A DNA stretch of 64,000 bases from assembly GCF_001507535.1 (NCBI RefSeq), contig NZ_LQBN01000002.1, positions 124,001-188,000 on the forward strand, read 5' to 3'. Position 1 is the first letter of the stretch. Each line of letters opens with the position of its first letter. The position numbers and the translations under genes were made by a program. This DNA is from Thiomicrospira sp. WB1 (GTDB lineage: Bacteria > Pseudomonadota > Gammaproteobacteria > Thiomicrospirales > Thiomicrospiraceae). The notes under the pieces are model-generated. The model saw only the letters and a program-made list of their open reading frames with translations, made no database searches and was not told the DNA's origin. Below, piece by piece: positions 45,823-53,591 of this stretch.

Positions 45823-47609
45823 GTTGCCTCCTCGGTGAGCGAGCGCAAGTAGGTCTGGAGTTCGCCCGGCGTAAACAGAATCGGCCCGGGGCGGGCAAAC
45901 GATTGGCTCGACTTGGGCAGGGCCTGCTCACTCAACAGGTAATGATACAGTTGGCCAGTGGCGTTTTGTTCCACCACCGTTACCTGATGGCCCTTGCAGA
46001 GCTGGCGTAAGGATTTGCTCTGCAAGGGCATCAACAGGCGCAGGCCCAAGAGCGAGACTTGCTTGCCTTTTTTGGCCTCCGCATTGTGGCGGGCCACGGC
46101 TTCCTTGCAGGCTTCAAACGACGAGCCCCAGGTGAGGATCAGGTGCTTGGCCTTGTCAGCGGGCAGGTAGGTGGCCCAATCATCGCCATAATCAAACTCG
46201 GTCAGTTTTTGCGCACGCTTGGCCAGTTGGTCGCGGTGGTCCTGCGCCGACGAGGAGGGCAGACCGGTTTCGGTGTGTTCCAGTCCGTCAGCGGTGTATT
46301 GCGCGCCGGGCAGGCCGGGTTCCGACATGGGCGAAAGCCCGTCCGCCGAGAGCGCATAGCGTTGATACGCCGGGTCGCCCGTGGTTCGGGGTTCAGCGCG
46401 AAGGCGGGTCAGCCCGCGGGTTTGGCTCATGTCTTCGGGCAGCGTCGGGTCGCAGATCATGCGAGACTGGCCCAAATGCTGATCAGTGGCGAGCACCACC
46501 AGGGTTTGCAGATGTTCGGCCAGTCCCAATGCCCATTGCGTGACCCAGACGCTTTCACTGACGTTCAGCGGGGCGACCACAACATGCGGCGCATCCCCAT
46601 GCAGGCCATACAACACCTGGTTGAGGTCGGCCTGCTCGGATTTGGTGGGAATCCCGGTGGACGGGCCGCCGCGCATGACCGTTACCACCAGCGCGGGGGT
46701 CTCACTGGCCACGGCCAACCCCATGGCTTCGGTCATCAGGGCAAAGCCGGGGCCAGAGGTGGCGGTCATGGCGGGCACGCCACCAAACGCGCCACCGATG
46801 ACCATGTTCATCGCTGCCAGTTCGTCTTCGGCAATCAGCACCTGGCCGCCGACTTTTTCCAACCGGGGTGCGAGGTATTCCACGATGTCGGTCGCCGGGG
46901 TGATCGGGTAGGCGGCTGCGAGTTTGAGTCCGCCGCGCAAGGCGCCGATGGCGCAGGCTTCGTTGCCGCTCAGATGCCAGCGCGCCTGTTCGCTGGGTTG
47001 CCAGCCTTTGAGGGGCGAAGTTTTGGGGGCTTCGACCAGTGCTTGTCCGGCTTCAACGGTCTGGCGCGACAGCTGCACGGCTTCGTCGCCTTTGCGCCCC
47101 AGTGTTTTCTGCAAGGCCTGCTCAATGGCGTGCTCGGCCAGACCGAGGCGTTTGGCCAGCACGCCCAAGCCCAGCATGTTGATGCGACCGCCTTTGATTT
47201 CTTTAAGCGTATTCAGCAGTGGCAGAGGTGTGCACTCTGCGCCGGACTCAGTGACCAGAGCGGGCGGTTTTTCGCGACTGTCGTCGTAGAAAATCTCCGT
47301 GTTCGCCGTCAGCGGGATTTCATCGGCAAAGCGTTCAAAATTTTTCCAGTCCAGCGCAAGATGAATGTCGGTGGCTTCGGGCAGGGTTTCGATCGGCTGA
47401 TCCGACAGATTCAGAAACACCGCCGACTCGCCGCCGCGAATCTGAGGGCCAAAGCTGCGGGTCAGAGCGCCGTAAAAACCGGCCTTGCCAAAAGCTTCCA
47501 ACAAAATCAGCCCCACGGTCACAGCCCCGGCACCCCCGGCGCCGGAAATGGACACACTCAATCGGTGTGAATCAGGGATGGGCGCGGGAATCGGGCGGGT
47601 ATCGGTCAT
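45819..47609 (-). CDS. korA: 2-oxoacid:ferredoxin oxidoreductase, fused gamma-alpha subunit
   Basis: A 596-residue fusion of the gamma domain (residues about 17-190, GAGGAGAVTVGLILLEA and RSFGPQIRGGESAV) and the alpha domain (about 210-590, AAYPITPATDIVEYLA, EDELAAMNMVIGGAFGG, TSGPGFALM, RGGPSTGIPTKSEQ). The PSTG-x-PT-x-x-x-Q motif is typical of 2-oxoglutarate/2-oxoacid enzymes of the two-subunit type. In autotrophs with an incomplete TCA cycle such enzymes supply succinyl-CoA or 2-oxoglutarate; substrate is inferred. First gene of the minus-strand cluster, with an extended -10 promoter 29 bp upstream. No strong ribosome-binding site is seen. Confidence 0.92.
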   Translation of the reverse strand: MTDTRPIPAPIPDSHRLSVSISGAGGAGAVTVGLILLEAFGKAGFYGALTRSFGPQIRGGESAVFLNLSDQPIETLPEATDIHLALDWKNFERFADEIPLTANTEIFYDDSREKPPALVTESGAECTPLPLLNTLKEIKGGRINMLGLGVLAKRLGLAEHAIEQALQKTLGRKGDEAVQLSRQTVEAGQALVEAPKTSPLKGWQPSEQARWHLSGNEACAIGALRGGLKLAAAYPITPATDIVEYLAPRLEKVGGQVLIAEDELAAMNMVIGGAFGGVPAMTATSGPGFALMTEAMGLAVASETPALVVTVMRGGPSTGIPTKSEQADLNQVLYGLHGDAPHVVVAPLNVSESVWVTQWALGLAEHLQTLVVLATDQHLGQSRMICDPTLPEDMSQTRGLTRLRAEPRTTGDPAYQRYALSADGLSPMSEPGLPGAQYTADGLEHTETGLPSSSAQDHRDQLAKRAQKLTEFDYGDDWATYLPADKAKHLILTWGSSFEACKEAVARHNAEAKKGKQVSLLGLRLLMPLQSKSLRQLCKGHQVTVVEQNATGQLYHYLLSEQALPKSSQSFARPGPILFTPGELQTYLRSLTEEAT

Positions 47610-47637
47610 AAGACACTCGTGTTAAAGGGTTGCCAAA

Positions 47638-47646
47638 ACTATAGCA
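47638..47646 (-). promoter_or_regulatory. Extended -10 promoter element for korA-korB
   Basis: The minus strand reads CTTTGCTATAGTTTT: TATAGT with TGC immediately upstream. It sits 29 bp before the korA start. The -35 region is a T-rich tract without a good hexamer. It shares an 11-mer with the motA promoter region. Confidence 0.45.
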
Positions 47647-47782
47647 AAGTTTGCGCATAAAAAAAACAAAGCGCTCGCGCTGTTTGTCGCGGTGCTAAAG
47701 GGACGTCGTGGCCTTCGGTTGGCTTGACCTTTTACGTGCAACCGCGCAAAATGACTGAAAAACCAAAAAGAGAGGAATCCTC

Positions 47783-48187
47783 ATGAGCGAAGTACGAGTG
47801 CAATCCAATCAGGGCGGCGTTTTGTCGATGTTGGGCAAGATTCCGTGGATGCTGTTGGTCGTGGCGTTTTTGATCGTCGCCCATGTGATGCAGATTTCGC
47901 TGGAAGGCACGGCGGGGTATGTGTTTATCGGGGTCGCGATTGCGGTGTTGTTCATCGAGATGTTCAAATCCGGCGACATCAGTGCCATGGCCTTTTTGGT
48001 AGATCAGTTCTGGGCCGTGCTCAATGTCGCGTTGGCGACCGGCTTGCTGACCTATTTGTATTTCGTCGAAGGCGTGGAACCGCATTTTTATCACTGGGCC
48101 GGGTTTGCGATTATTCTCGCCGACGCGTTGCTGAATCCGTTTAATGCCTTTCGCATGGCATTGCGTAACTTTGACGTGCAGGGGTAA
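47783..48187 (+). CDS. hypothetical four-span membrane protein
   Basis: A 134-residue protein of unknown function with four hydrophobic segments (about 20-36, 44-60, 80-95 and 105-118). The loop with IEMFKSGDISAMAFLVDQFWAV and the acidic FVEGVEPHFYHWAG are its most distinctive parts. GAGAGGAATCCTC before the ATG is a strong ribosome-binding site. It is divergent from korA and is followed 3 bp later by a lipoprotein gene, so the two form an operon. Similar small membrane proteins are widespread in gammaproteobacteria but I cannot name the family. Confidence 0.75.
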   Translation: MSEVRVQSNQGGVLSMLGKIPWMLLVVAFLIVAHVMQISLEGTAGYVFIGVAIAVLFIEMFKSGDISAMAFLVDQFWAVLNVALATGLLTYLYFVEGVEPHFYHWAGFAIILADALLNPFNAFRMALRNFDVQG

Positions 48188-48190
48188 CGC

Positions 48191-48373
48191 ATGTCACGGT
48201 TACACTGGCTCGTAAGTGGCGCATTGCTGATGGCGTTGAATCTGAGCAGTTGCGCCAGCTATGACGCCGAAAAAGCGCAAGCCGAGGCCGAGCGTCAGGC
48301 CACCGCGCAGGAACGCGCCGAACAATCTCACCGCCAAATGGACCGGGCGCTCGACAACGCCGCGGAGCCCTAA
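48191..48373 (+). CDS. small lipoprotein
   Basis: A 60-residue precursor with a type II signal peptide: a basic start, a hydrophobic core (LVSGALLMALNL) and lipobox LSSC. Mature protein is about 39 residues, highly charged and Ala/Glu/Gln-rich (EAERQATAQERAEQ), predicted as one helix. Residue +2 is Ala, consistent with outer-membrane sorting. It begins 3 bp after the preceding membrane protein. Function unknown. Confidence 0.75.
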   Translation: MSRLHWLVSGALLMALNLSSCASYDAEKAQAEAERQATAQERAEQSHRQMDRALDNAAEP

Positions 48374-48409
48374 GCGAGTCTCTCACACTGACCCAAAACG
48401 GCCGAACGC

Positions 48410-49312
48410 ATGTGGCAACGCTTGAAACAATCCCTTGCTTCCAAAGCACCCCCAGCCTCACAAGCGGCCAAAGGTCGTAACGCTTCGCCGTTGATCCTCT
48501 CGCATCCGCTTCCCACCTCGCAAAACTGGCCTGCGCATCCAAGCCTCTGCCATGAGTCCGGTCAGGCTTTTTTCCAATGCAAACCCACGCGCCGACGCGG
48601 TTCGGTCGCGCTCAAAGTCACGCCCGAGCGCATTACTTTTCTGGTACCAAACGCGCTCAGCAAACAACAACAAATCGCCACCTTTAAAAATCACCAGGCC
48701 TGGTTGTTTTCCAGCCTGCATCAGCAATTACAGCGTCTGCAGCAACAACGCCAACAAAGCCCGTTTCACCTTCAATGCGATCAACCCTTTGCATTGCTGG
48801 GCGAAGACTGGACATGGCAACTGACGCCCTGTGACCAGATCAAAGTCCACCCCATAGCCAACATCGACTGGGCACAGCGCCACTGGGAAGTGCGCGCCAC
48901 CCCGGACGATGTCGCTACTTTCCAACAGGCCTTGCGTACTGACCCAACGCGCCTGCCCGATCGCTTGCGCCCCGCGTTCAGAAGACTGTGTCAGGATCGT
49001 CTGACCCAATGGCTGTCAGCAACCCTGCCGGACAGAGCCGAGCAGATCGGCGTGCAACCCACAGACTGGCAGGTCAAACACTACCGCGCCCGCTGGGGCA
49101 GCTGCGACCACAAAGGCCGCGTCCGCTTCCACTGGGCCATCGCACGGATGCCGGAAGCTGTCGCCGATTACGTGCTCGTCCACGAGCTGTGTCACTTGAT
49201 TCATTTCGATCACTCCAGACACTTCTGGCAACAGGTTGCTCGGCACTGTCCAAATTTTCAGGCAGCAGAACGATTTTTAAAACAGGAAGGCGCTGGGTTG
49301 ATGTGGGTGTGA
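48410..49312 (+). CDS. YgjP-like (DUF45/M48-related) metallopeptidase
   Basis: A 300-residue protein of the YgjP family of zincin-like metallopeptidases. The zinc motif HELCHLIHFDHSRHFW lies at 258-273, preceded by the family box YRARWGSCDHKGRVRFHW. The N-terminal 100 residues are longer than in E. coli YgjP and include a variable region carrying an exact ACCAGGCCTGGT copy (encoding His-Gln-Ala-Trp). The biological substrate is not known. It closes the higher-GC segment before the AT-rich island. Confidence 0.87.
   Translation: MWQRLKQSLASKAPPASQAAKGRNASPLILSHPLPTSQNWPAHPSLCHESGQAFFQCKPTRRRGSVALKVTPERITFLVPNALSKQQQIATFKNHQAWLFSSLHQQLQRLQQQRQQSPFHLQCDQPFALLGEDWTWQLTPCDQIKVHPIANIDWAQRHWEVRATPDDVATFQQALRTDPTRLPDRLRPAFRRLCQDRLTQWLSATLPDRAEQIGVQPTDWQVKHYRARWGSCDHKGRVRFHWAIARMPEAVADYVLVHELCHLIHFDHSRHFWQQVARHCPNFQAAERFLKQEGAGLMWV
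48693..48704. repeat. ACCAGGCCTGGT palindrome inside the ygjP-like gene
   Basis: Exact 12-mer within AAAAATC-ACCAGGCCTGGT-TGTTTT, the same left flank as the 25226 copy. It is read as His-Gln-Ala-Trp in a non-catalytic region. Confidence 0.9.
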
Positions 49313-49323
49313 GGCTGACATGG

Positions 49324-49380
49324 TTTTAACTTCTAACAGAATTTAAGTAGTTAAAATCTGAGTATTCTTCAATGAAGAAT
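49324..49380. other. Two inverted repeats upstream of the HEPN gene
   Basis: TTTTAACT (49324-49331) pairs with AGTTAAAA (49349-49356), and ATTCTTC-AAT-GAAGAAT occupies 49364-49380. Both lie in the AT-rich leader 90-140 bp before the start codon. They may be operator or termination structures; no clear -35/-10 pair can be assigned. Confidence 0.5.
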
Positions 49381-49467
49381 GGGAAATTAATTATTCATGA
49401 CATATCTGTAAATTGATCTTTAATGCCTGTTAAATAGACTATTGTATGCTTTATTGTAGAGGTTTTA

Positions 49468-50877
49468 GTGAGACAACATCTAAGTAATCTAGACGAACTG
49501 ATGCAGAATGTTCGTAACATTCATGCAAAAGATTTTCTAAATGAGTCTATAGCTTCTTATAGAACGGGGGCATACCGAGCTTCTCTAATTGCAACATGGA
49601 TCGCCGTATGCGTAGATATAATTGAAAAGATACGTGAGTTGAGTCTCAGTGAAGACCCTGCAGCACAAAAATATGAAAATGACTTAAACAAAATCCAACC
49701 AAACGATCCGGCTGCTATGTTAGCTTTTGAGAAAAAACTCTTGAACATTGCCTGCGATGAGTTGCAACTGATTTCAACAATAGAAAAATCACATTTAGAG
49801 CGGCTTAAGGATGACCGAAATATTTGTGCACATCCGACCTTTTCAGATGATGGAAGCCAATTCTCTCCGCCAGCAGAGCTGGCCCTTGCATATATAATAC
49901 AGGCTGCTAATTATTTACTGATCCACCCCCCATTAAAAGGAAAAGTAATCGTTCAGAGATTGTTCGAGTTGATCAATGAGCCATCATTTCCGGATGATGA
50001 GGAAAAAGCTTTCACTCTATTATCGTCGGAAAATAACTTAGGTAGAGTCAAAGAAAGCGGGGTTAGAAATCTTGCAATTATTTTGTGGAAAAGGATATTT
50101 CGAGATGAAGCAGGAGTTTCGCCAGAGTTGTTGAATCGATTATCAGCTTCTTTAGGAGTCATACAACGATTATACCCTGATATTTTTGAAGAGGTCGTAT
50201 CAAACAATTTGGCTAGCATGCTCTCTGAGGCAAGCGATAACCTACTTAAAAGAATCTTTCCTTTCCTGAAGTTAAGAAATGATCTTTGGTCGGAATTACC
50301 ACAATCAGAAAAGGTGCGTGTCGAAGGTCTTATTAATGCAATGAGTCCGGAAGAGATTTTAAGATATCAGGTGGGAGCACTTGTTGAGAAAATCGAAGAC
50401 ATAAGAAGCCAAGTTTTTGAAAAAGTGGATGGTTTAACACATGTTGATCAAGCTAAAATAATTGCGGCCTCTCCTTCAGTGTTTTTTAAGGATAAATCCA
50501 TTTCTCTATTTTCTGAAGCTTTATCTTTTGACTCGGCTGAGTTTAGAGGAAATAGTTTACTACTCCCCATTAGTTCGACATTTAGCGATCATGACTTGAA
50601 GTGTGTTTTTAGTGGAGCCTTAGAGAACGCTGGATCATATGGGATCAACCAAATATTGAATGCTGGTGGAATTGGAGCATTCTTTTCTGCTCTCTATACA
50701 AAGACAAAAGAAGCTCCTCTTAATCATCGAAAACTCTGGGAAGAATTTTGGGAGCGCATCAATGAGAAAGGATATCAATATGACTCTTTGTATGAAAAGC
50801 TTGTTGAAGACCAATATGTCGCACCCAAAGAGGAAAGAGAAGATGAGGACTTGGGAAATGGCGATGCTACTCTTTAA
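49468..50877 (+). CDS. HEPN-domain protein on an AT-rich island (putative defence/toxin-like RNase)
   Basis: A 469-residue protein without a name I can give. The N-terminal 170 residues resemble a HEPN domain: helix SIASYRTGAYRASLIATWIAVC, then the signature R-x4-H as RNICAH (R117 to H122). Active HEPN proteins are metal-independent RNases found in abortive-infection, toxin and CRISPR systems. The C-terminal 300 residues are helical with no motif I recognise and end in an acidic tail. GC content is about 36-38%, much lower than the genes on either side, and the gene stands alone, suggesting horizontal acquisition. The start is a GTG with GAGG five bases upstream. A terminator follows at 50976-51003. 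Confidence 0.65.
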   Translation: MRQHLSNLDELMQNVRNIHAKDFLNESIASYRTGAYRASLIATWIAVCVDIIEKIRELSLSEDPAAQKYENDLNKIQPNDPAAMLAFEKKLLNIACDELQLISTIEKSHLERLKDDRNICAHPTFSDDGSQFSPPAELALAYIIQAANYLLIHPPLKGKVIVQRLFELINEPSFPDDEEKAFTLLSSENNLGRVKESGVRNLAIILWKRIFRDEAGVSPELLNRLSASLGVIQRLYPDIFEEVVSNNLASMLSEASDNLLKRIFPFLKLRNDLWSELPQSEKVRVEGLINAMSPEEILRYQVGALVEKIEDIRSQVFEKVDGLTHVDQAKIIAASPSVFFKDKSISLFSEALSFDSAEFRGNSLLLPISSTFSDHDLKCVFSGALENAGSYGINQILNAGGIGAFFSALYTKTKEAPLNHRKLWEEFWERINEKGYQYDSLYEKLVEDQYVAPKEEREDEDLGNGDATL

Positions 50878-50975
50878 AAAGTAGGCATTACTTCTCTTGC
50901 AACTGGTTGAAAAAGCACATTATGATTAGTGGACTCAGACGATACCATTATGTTGGTACGGTTGTTTTGATAGAA

Positions 50976-51003
50976 AAAACGCGGCTCGATGGCCGCGTTT
51001 TGT
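50976..51003. terminator. Bidirectional terminator between HEPN gene and cytochrome operon
   Basis: Perfect stem AAAACGCGGC/GCCGCGTTTT with loop TCGATG. T runs follow on the plus strand and, through the A run, on the minus strand. It can serve both the HEPN gene and the convergent cytochrome operon. Confidence 0.85.
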
Positions 51004-51011
51004 TTGATTGA

Positions 51012-51110
51012 TCAGGTGGCGACTGTGGTCACCATGCTCAGTAACCAAATCAGAAAGATGGAGCCGAAGGTTAAAATAGCTCCCCAGATGATGGCTTTCA
51101 TTCCGCTCAT
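51012..51110 (-). CDS. 32-residue single-span membrane protein, CydX-like candidate
   Basis: A short ORF: MSGMKAIIWGAILTFGSI, followed by a hydrophobic FLIWLL stretch and a short polar end. It has an excellent ribosome-binding site, GGAGGGG, eight bases before the ATG. The ATG directly follows the TAA of the diheme cytochrome gene. The peptide would form a single membrane helix. Known bd oxidases have 30-50-residue helix subunits (CydX, CydS, CydY) encoded at the operon end. The same position, size and hydrophobicity make this a good candidate for a structural subunit of the adjacent bd-superfamily oxidase. Inference; no sequence identity to CydX is claimed. Confidence 0.7.
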   Translation of the reverse strand: MSGMKAIIWGAILTFGSIFLIWLLSMVTTVAT

Positions 51111-51827
51111 TTAAGACCCCTCCAGATTGGCGTAGTACTTGGCCAGCGCGTCGATTTCGGCGTCGGTCAGTGGTTTGGCCAGTTGCGACATGCCCTGACT
51201 GACGTCGTTGTGACGTTCGCCGTTTTTGTAGGCGTGCATGGTGCGTTTGAAATATTCCGGCACTTGTCCGGCCAGGGCGGGTGTGATGCCATTGCCCTGA
51301 CCGTTCACGCCGTGGCACGAAGAGCAGGGCACCAGCAGCCGCGAGGCGTCGCCTTTGCGTACCAGCTTGTCGGCCATTTTAAACCTTTCGTCCGGCAGCG
51401 TCTGCTCGATTTGCCAGTCGGACAGAGACTGCTCGGCGTAAAACGCGGCCACATCGGCAATTTGCTGATCCGTCATCGCCTGAGCCAGCTTGACCATGAT
51501 GGTGGCCTGACCGTAATTTTCCCAGCGGCGGGCGTCGCGGTAGTCCAGCATCATTTTCATGGTGTATGCCGGTGTCTGTCCGTTCAGCGAACTGAAGTTG
51601 CGCGAAGGGGACTGGCCGTTTTCGCCGTGACAGGACGCGCACATCATTTGGGTGTGCACGCGCTGGCCCCGCTCGACATTGCCTTGTGGCATCTCGTTCA
51701 GTGTCTGGTTGAGCGACTGATGCGTCCAGGGCGCGGCATCAGGTTTTTCCCCGTGGCCGCCGGCCAACGCCAGCGCAGGCACCAGCACACAGGCACTGAT
51801 GGCTGAGTGGATGGATGTTTTTTTCAT
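51111..51827 (-). CDS. diheme cytochrome c (c4-like)
   Basis: Periplasmic diheme electron carrier. It has a signal peptide (first 22 or so residues ending LALA), then two cytochrome c folds, each with a heme motif: CASCHGENGQS and CSSCHGVNGQG. Axial Met candidates lie in TYTMKMML-like and QGMSQLAKPLT segments. I start at the ATG at 51827, nine bases after AAGGG; the frame continues eight codons further to 51851. It follows fccB by 34 bp and belongs to the operon that begins at 56311, probably carrying electrons from flavocytochrome c to the oxidase. Confidence 0.9.
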   Translation of the reverse strand: MKKTSIHSAISACVLVPALALAGGHGEKPDAAPWTHQSLNQTLNEMPQGNVERGQRVHTQMMCASCHGENGQSPSRNFSSLNGQTPAYTMKMMLDYRDARRWENYGQATIMVKLAQAMTDQQIADVAAFYAEQSLSDWQIEQTLPDERFKMADKLVRKGDASRLLVPCSSCHGVNGQGNGITPALAGQVPEYFKRTMHAYKNGERHNDVSQGMSQLAKPLTDAEIDALAKYYANLEGS

Positions 51828-51861
51828 AACCTTTTTCCCTTTTGAATCCATGGTTTCCGCC

Positions 51862-53193
51862 TTAAGAGAACACGTCTTTGACGAATTCGCGGTGCCAGTT
51901 TTTCTGATAGACCGCTTCCAGAATCGGCTGGGCCGGTTTGTCGGTAATCTCTGACACGCCCGCCGAGTCGCCTTTGGGTTGAATCAGGCCGTCGCGGACT
52001 TCATAAATCGCGGCAATGGAAACACCGTAATTTTGTCCGGCCAGGCTGTAGCAGACGTTGGAATAAATCGCTCTGCCCGGGCTTTCGCCTTTGAGTGTAT
52101 CGGCGACGGCTTTGGCGCAGACCTTGGCCTGAGAGTTGGCGGCGTAACCCGATTTGGGCATGGCGTCGGCGATGGTGCTGTCGCCCAGCACATACACCTC
52201 GTCATGGCGCATGGATTCAAAAGTATGGCGATTGATCGGGCACCAGCCGGATTCGTCGGCCAGATCCAGCATTTGCGCCAGTTTACCGGCCCGCTGGTTG
52301 GGGATGATGTTGATCAAGTCCGCCTGAAAATCTTCGACCATGGCCTGTACCTGGTTGGTTTTCGGGTCCAGTCGTGTGACCTGGCCGCCATCGGAACCGG
52401 AAATCCATTCGATCAGACTGTTGTCGCTTCGATAGCCATACAGACGTTCCCACGCCTTTTTGAACGGAATGTCTTTGGTGAAGCGGTCTTTGGGATCAAG
52501 CACGATCACCTTGCCGGTGGGGTTGTGTTTTTTCAGGTATTCAGCAAAGAACGAAATTCGTTCATACGGCCCCGGCGGACAGCGGAAAGGGTTCTGCGGT
52601 GGGGCGACGATGGCGGTGCCGCCCTGAGGCAGGTTTTCCAGTTGCTGTTTCAGCTTGAGGGTTTGCGGCCCGGCTTTGTAGGCGTGCGGATGCGTGGTGT
52701 CGGCCACCTGCTCGTTGAAGCCTTCGATGTTGTCATAGACAAAGTCGATGCCCGGCGAAACCACCAGTTTGTCGTAAGACACGGTCTCGCCTTTCTGGGT
52801 ACGCACGGTTTTTTTGTCAAAGTCCGCGCCCACCACCTTGTCGATGATCACGTTCACATTGTATTTGGAACGAATCGTGTCCAGATTGAACGTCAGTTCA
52901 TCCAGTGTGTGCATGCCCACCAGCACATCGTTGCTGCGCAGGCAGGTAATGTATTCCGGGTATTGCTCGATGATGGTGATTTTGACGTCGGGGTCGGCAA
53001 AGCGCAGGTATTTGGCAAAGGTGGACCCGCCGACGCCACCGCCGAGAATCACCACATGCGCGGCGGATTGCGCAAAGGCTTTGTTGCTGGCCCCGAAAAT
53101 GCCGGTGGCGGCCACGGCTGAGGCGCCAAACACCTTGATCAGGTCGCGGCGAGTGATTTTGCGATCAAACGTTTGTTGTTCCAGTCGACTCAT
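51862..53193 (-). CDS. fccB: flavocytochrome c sulfide dehydrogenase, flavoprotein subunit
   Basis: Oxidises sulfide to sulfur or polysulfide in the periplasm and passes electrons to the cytochrome subunit. The 443 residues start with a Tat signal (KITRRDLIKVFGASA), then the FAD-binding HVVILGGGVGGSTFAKYL. The redox cysteines of the family are present in NPFRCPPGPYE and SGWCPINRHTFE. The C-terminal domain with SNVCYSLAGQNYGVSIAAIY matches FccB/SoxF. Its start overlaps fccA by 4 bp, as expected for a heterodimer. Strong evidence for sulfide use by this organism. Confidence 0.94.
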   Translation of the reverse strand: MSRLEQQTFDRKITRRDLIKVFGASAVAATGIFGASNKAFAQSAAHVVILGGGVGGSTFAKYLRFADPDVKITIIEQYPEYITCLRSNDVLVGMHTLDELTFNLDTIRSKYNVNVIIDKVVGADFDKKTVRTQKGETVSYDKLVVSPGIDFVYDNIEGFNEQVADTTHPHAYKAGPQTLKLKQQLENLPQGGTAIVAPPQNPFRCPPGPYERISFFAEYLKKHNPTGKVIVLDPKDRFTKDIPFKKAWERLYGYRSDNSLIEWISGSDGGQVTRLDPKTNQVQAMVEDFQADLINIIPNQRAGKLAQMLDLADESGWCPINRHTFESMRHDEVYVLGDSTIADAMPKSGYAANSQAKVCAKAVADTLKGESPGRAIYSNVCYSLAGQNYGVSIAAIYEVRDGLIQPKGDSAGVSEITDKPAQPILEAVYQKNWHREFVKDVFS

Positions 53194-53579
53194 TGTTGAC
53201 CTCCCATTGCTTTGTCAGCGGCGTTGGAGGCGTCATAGGCCTCTTCCAGCGTGGTGTCCTGCCAGGGTTTGAACGGTTGTTGCTCAAACCAGATGGCCAT
53301 GGCATGAATTTCTTCGTCGGTAAAGCCACGGGCGACGCGATCCATGATCACGGCGTCGCGTGAGCCGTCCCGATAAGCCAGCATGGCGCGCTCAAAAGTG
53401 TCGGCATCCATGCCGGCCAGAGGCGGCATGGCTTCGGTCAGTGCCTGACCGTTGGTGCCGTGGCAGGGCGCGCATTGTTGGGCCATGGCTTCGCCTGAGG
53501 CCATGGGTTGCGGTGCGGCCTGAGCACCTGCCGTGATCAAGCTCAGGCACAAGGCGGAAATCGAAATCGTTCGGTTCAT
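53190..53579 (-). CDS. fccA: cytochrome c subunit of flavocytochrome c (monoheme FccA-like)
   Basis: Small periplasmic class I cytochrome c with a signal peptide of about 20 residues ending AGAQA and one heme motif, CAPCHGTNGQA. The distal segment SRDAVIMDRVARGFTDEEI would supply the axial Met. About 129 residues, so it corresponds to the monoheme type of FccA rather than the diheme type. AAAGGAG supports either of two adjacent ATGs (53582 or 53579); spacing favours 53579. It overlaps fccB by 4 bp. Confidence 0.88.
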   Translation of the reverse strand: MNRTISISALCLSLITAGAQAAPQPMASGEAMAQQCAPCHGTNGQALTEAMPPLAGMDADTFERAMLAYRDGSRDAVIMDRVARGFTDEEIHAMAIWFEQQPFKPWQDTTLEEAYDASNAADKAMGGQQ

Positions 53580-53591
53580 CATATAACTCCT

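Noticed and set aside
46059-47570. A 503-codon open frame on the plus strand opposite korA, and similar long antisense frames in hrpA, the oxidase subunit and nuo genes
   Set aside because: These are shadows caused by high GC and codon bias opposite well-recognised genes. The products lack family motifs and are rich in His, Gly and Arg.
49468-50877. The AT-rich island as a prophage or integron remnant
   Set aside because: No integrase, attachment repeats, transposase or phage gene is visible, and I found no direct repeats at its borders.
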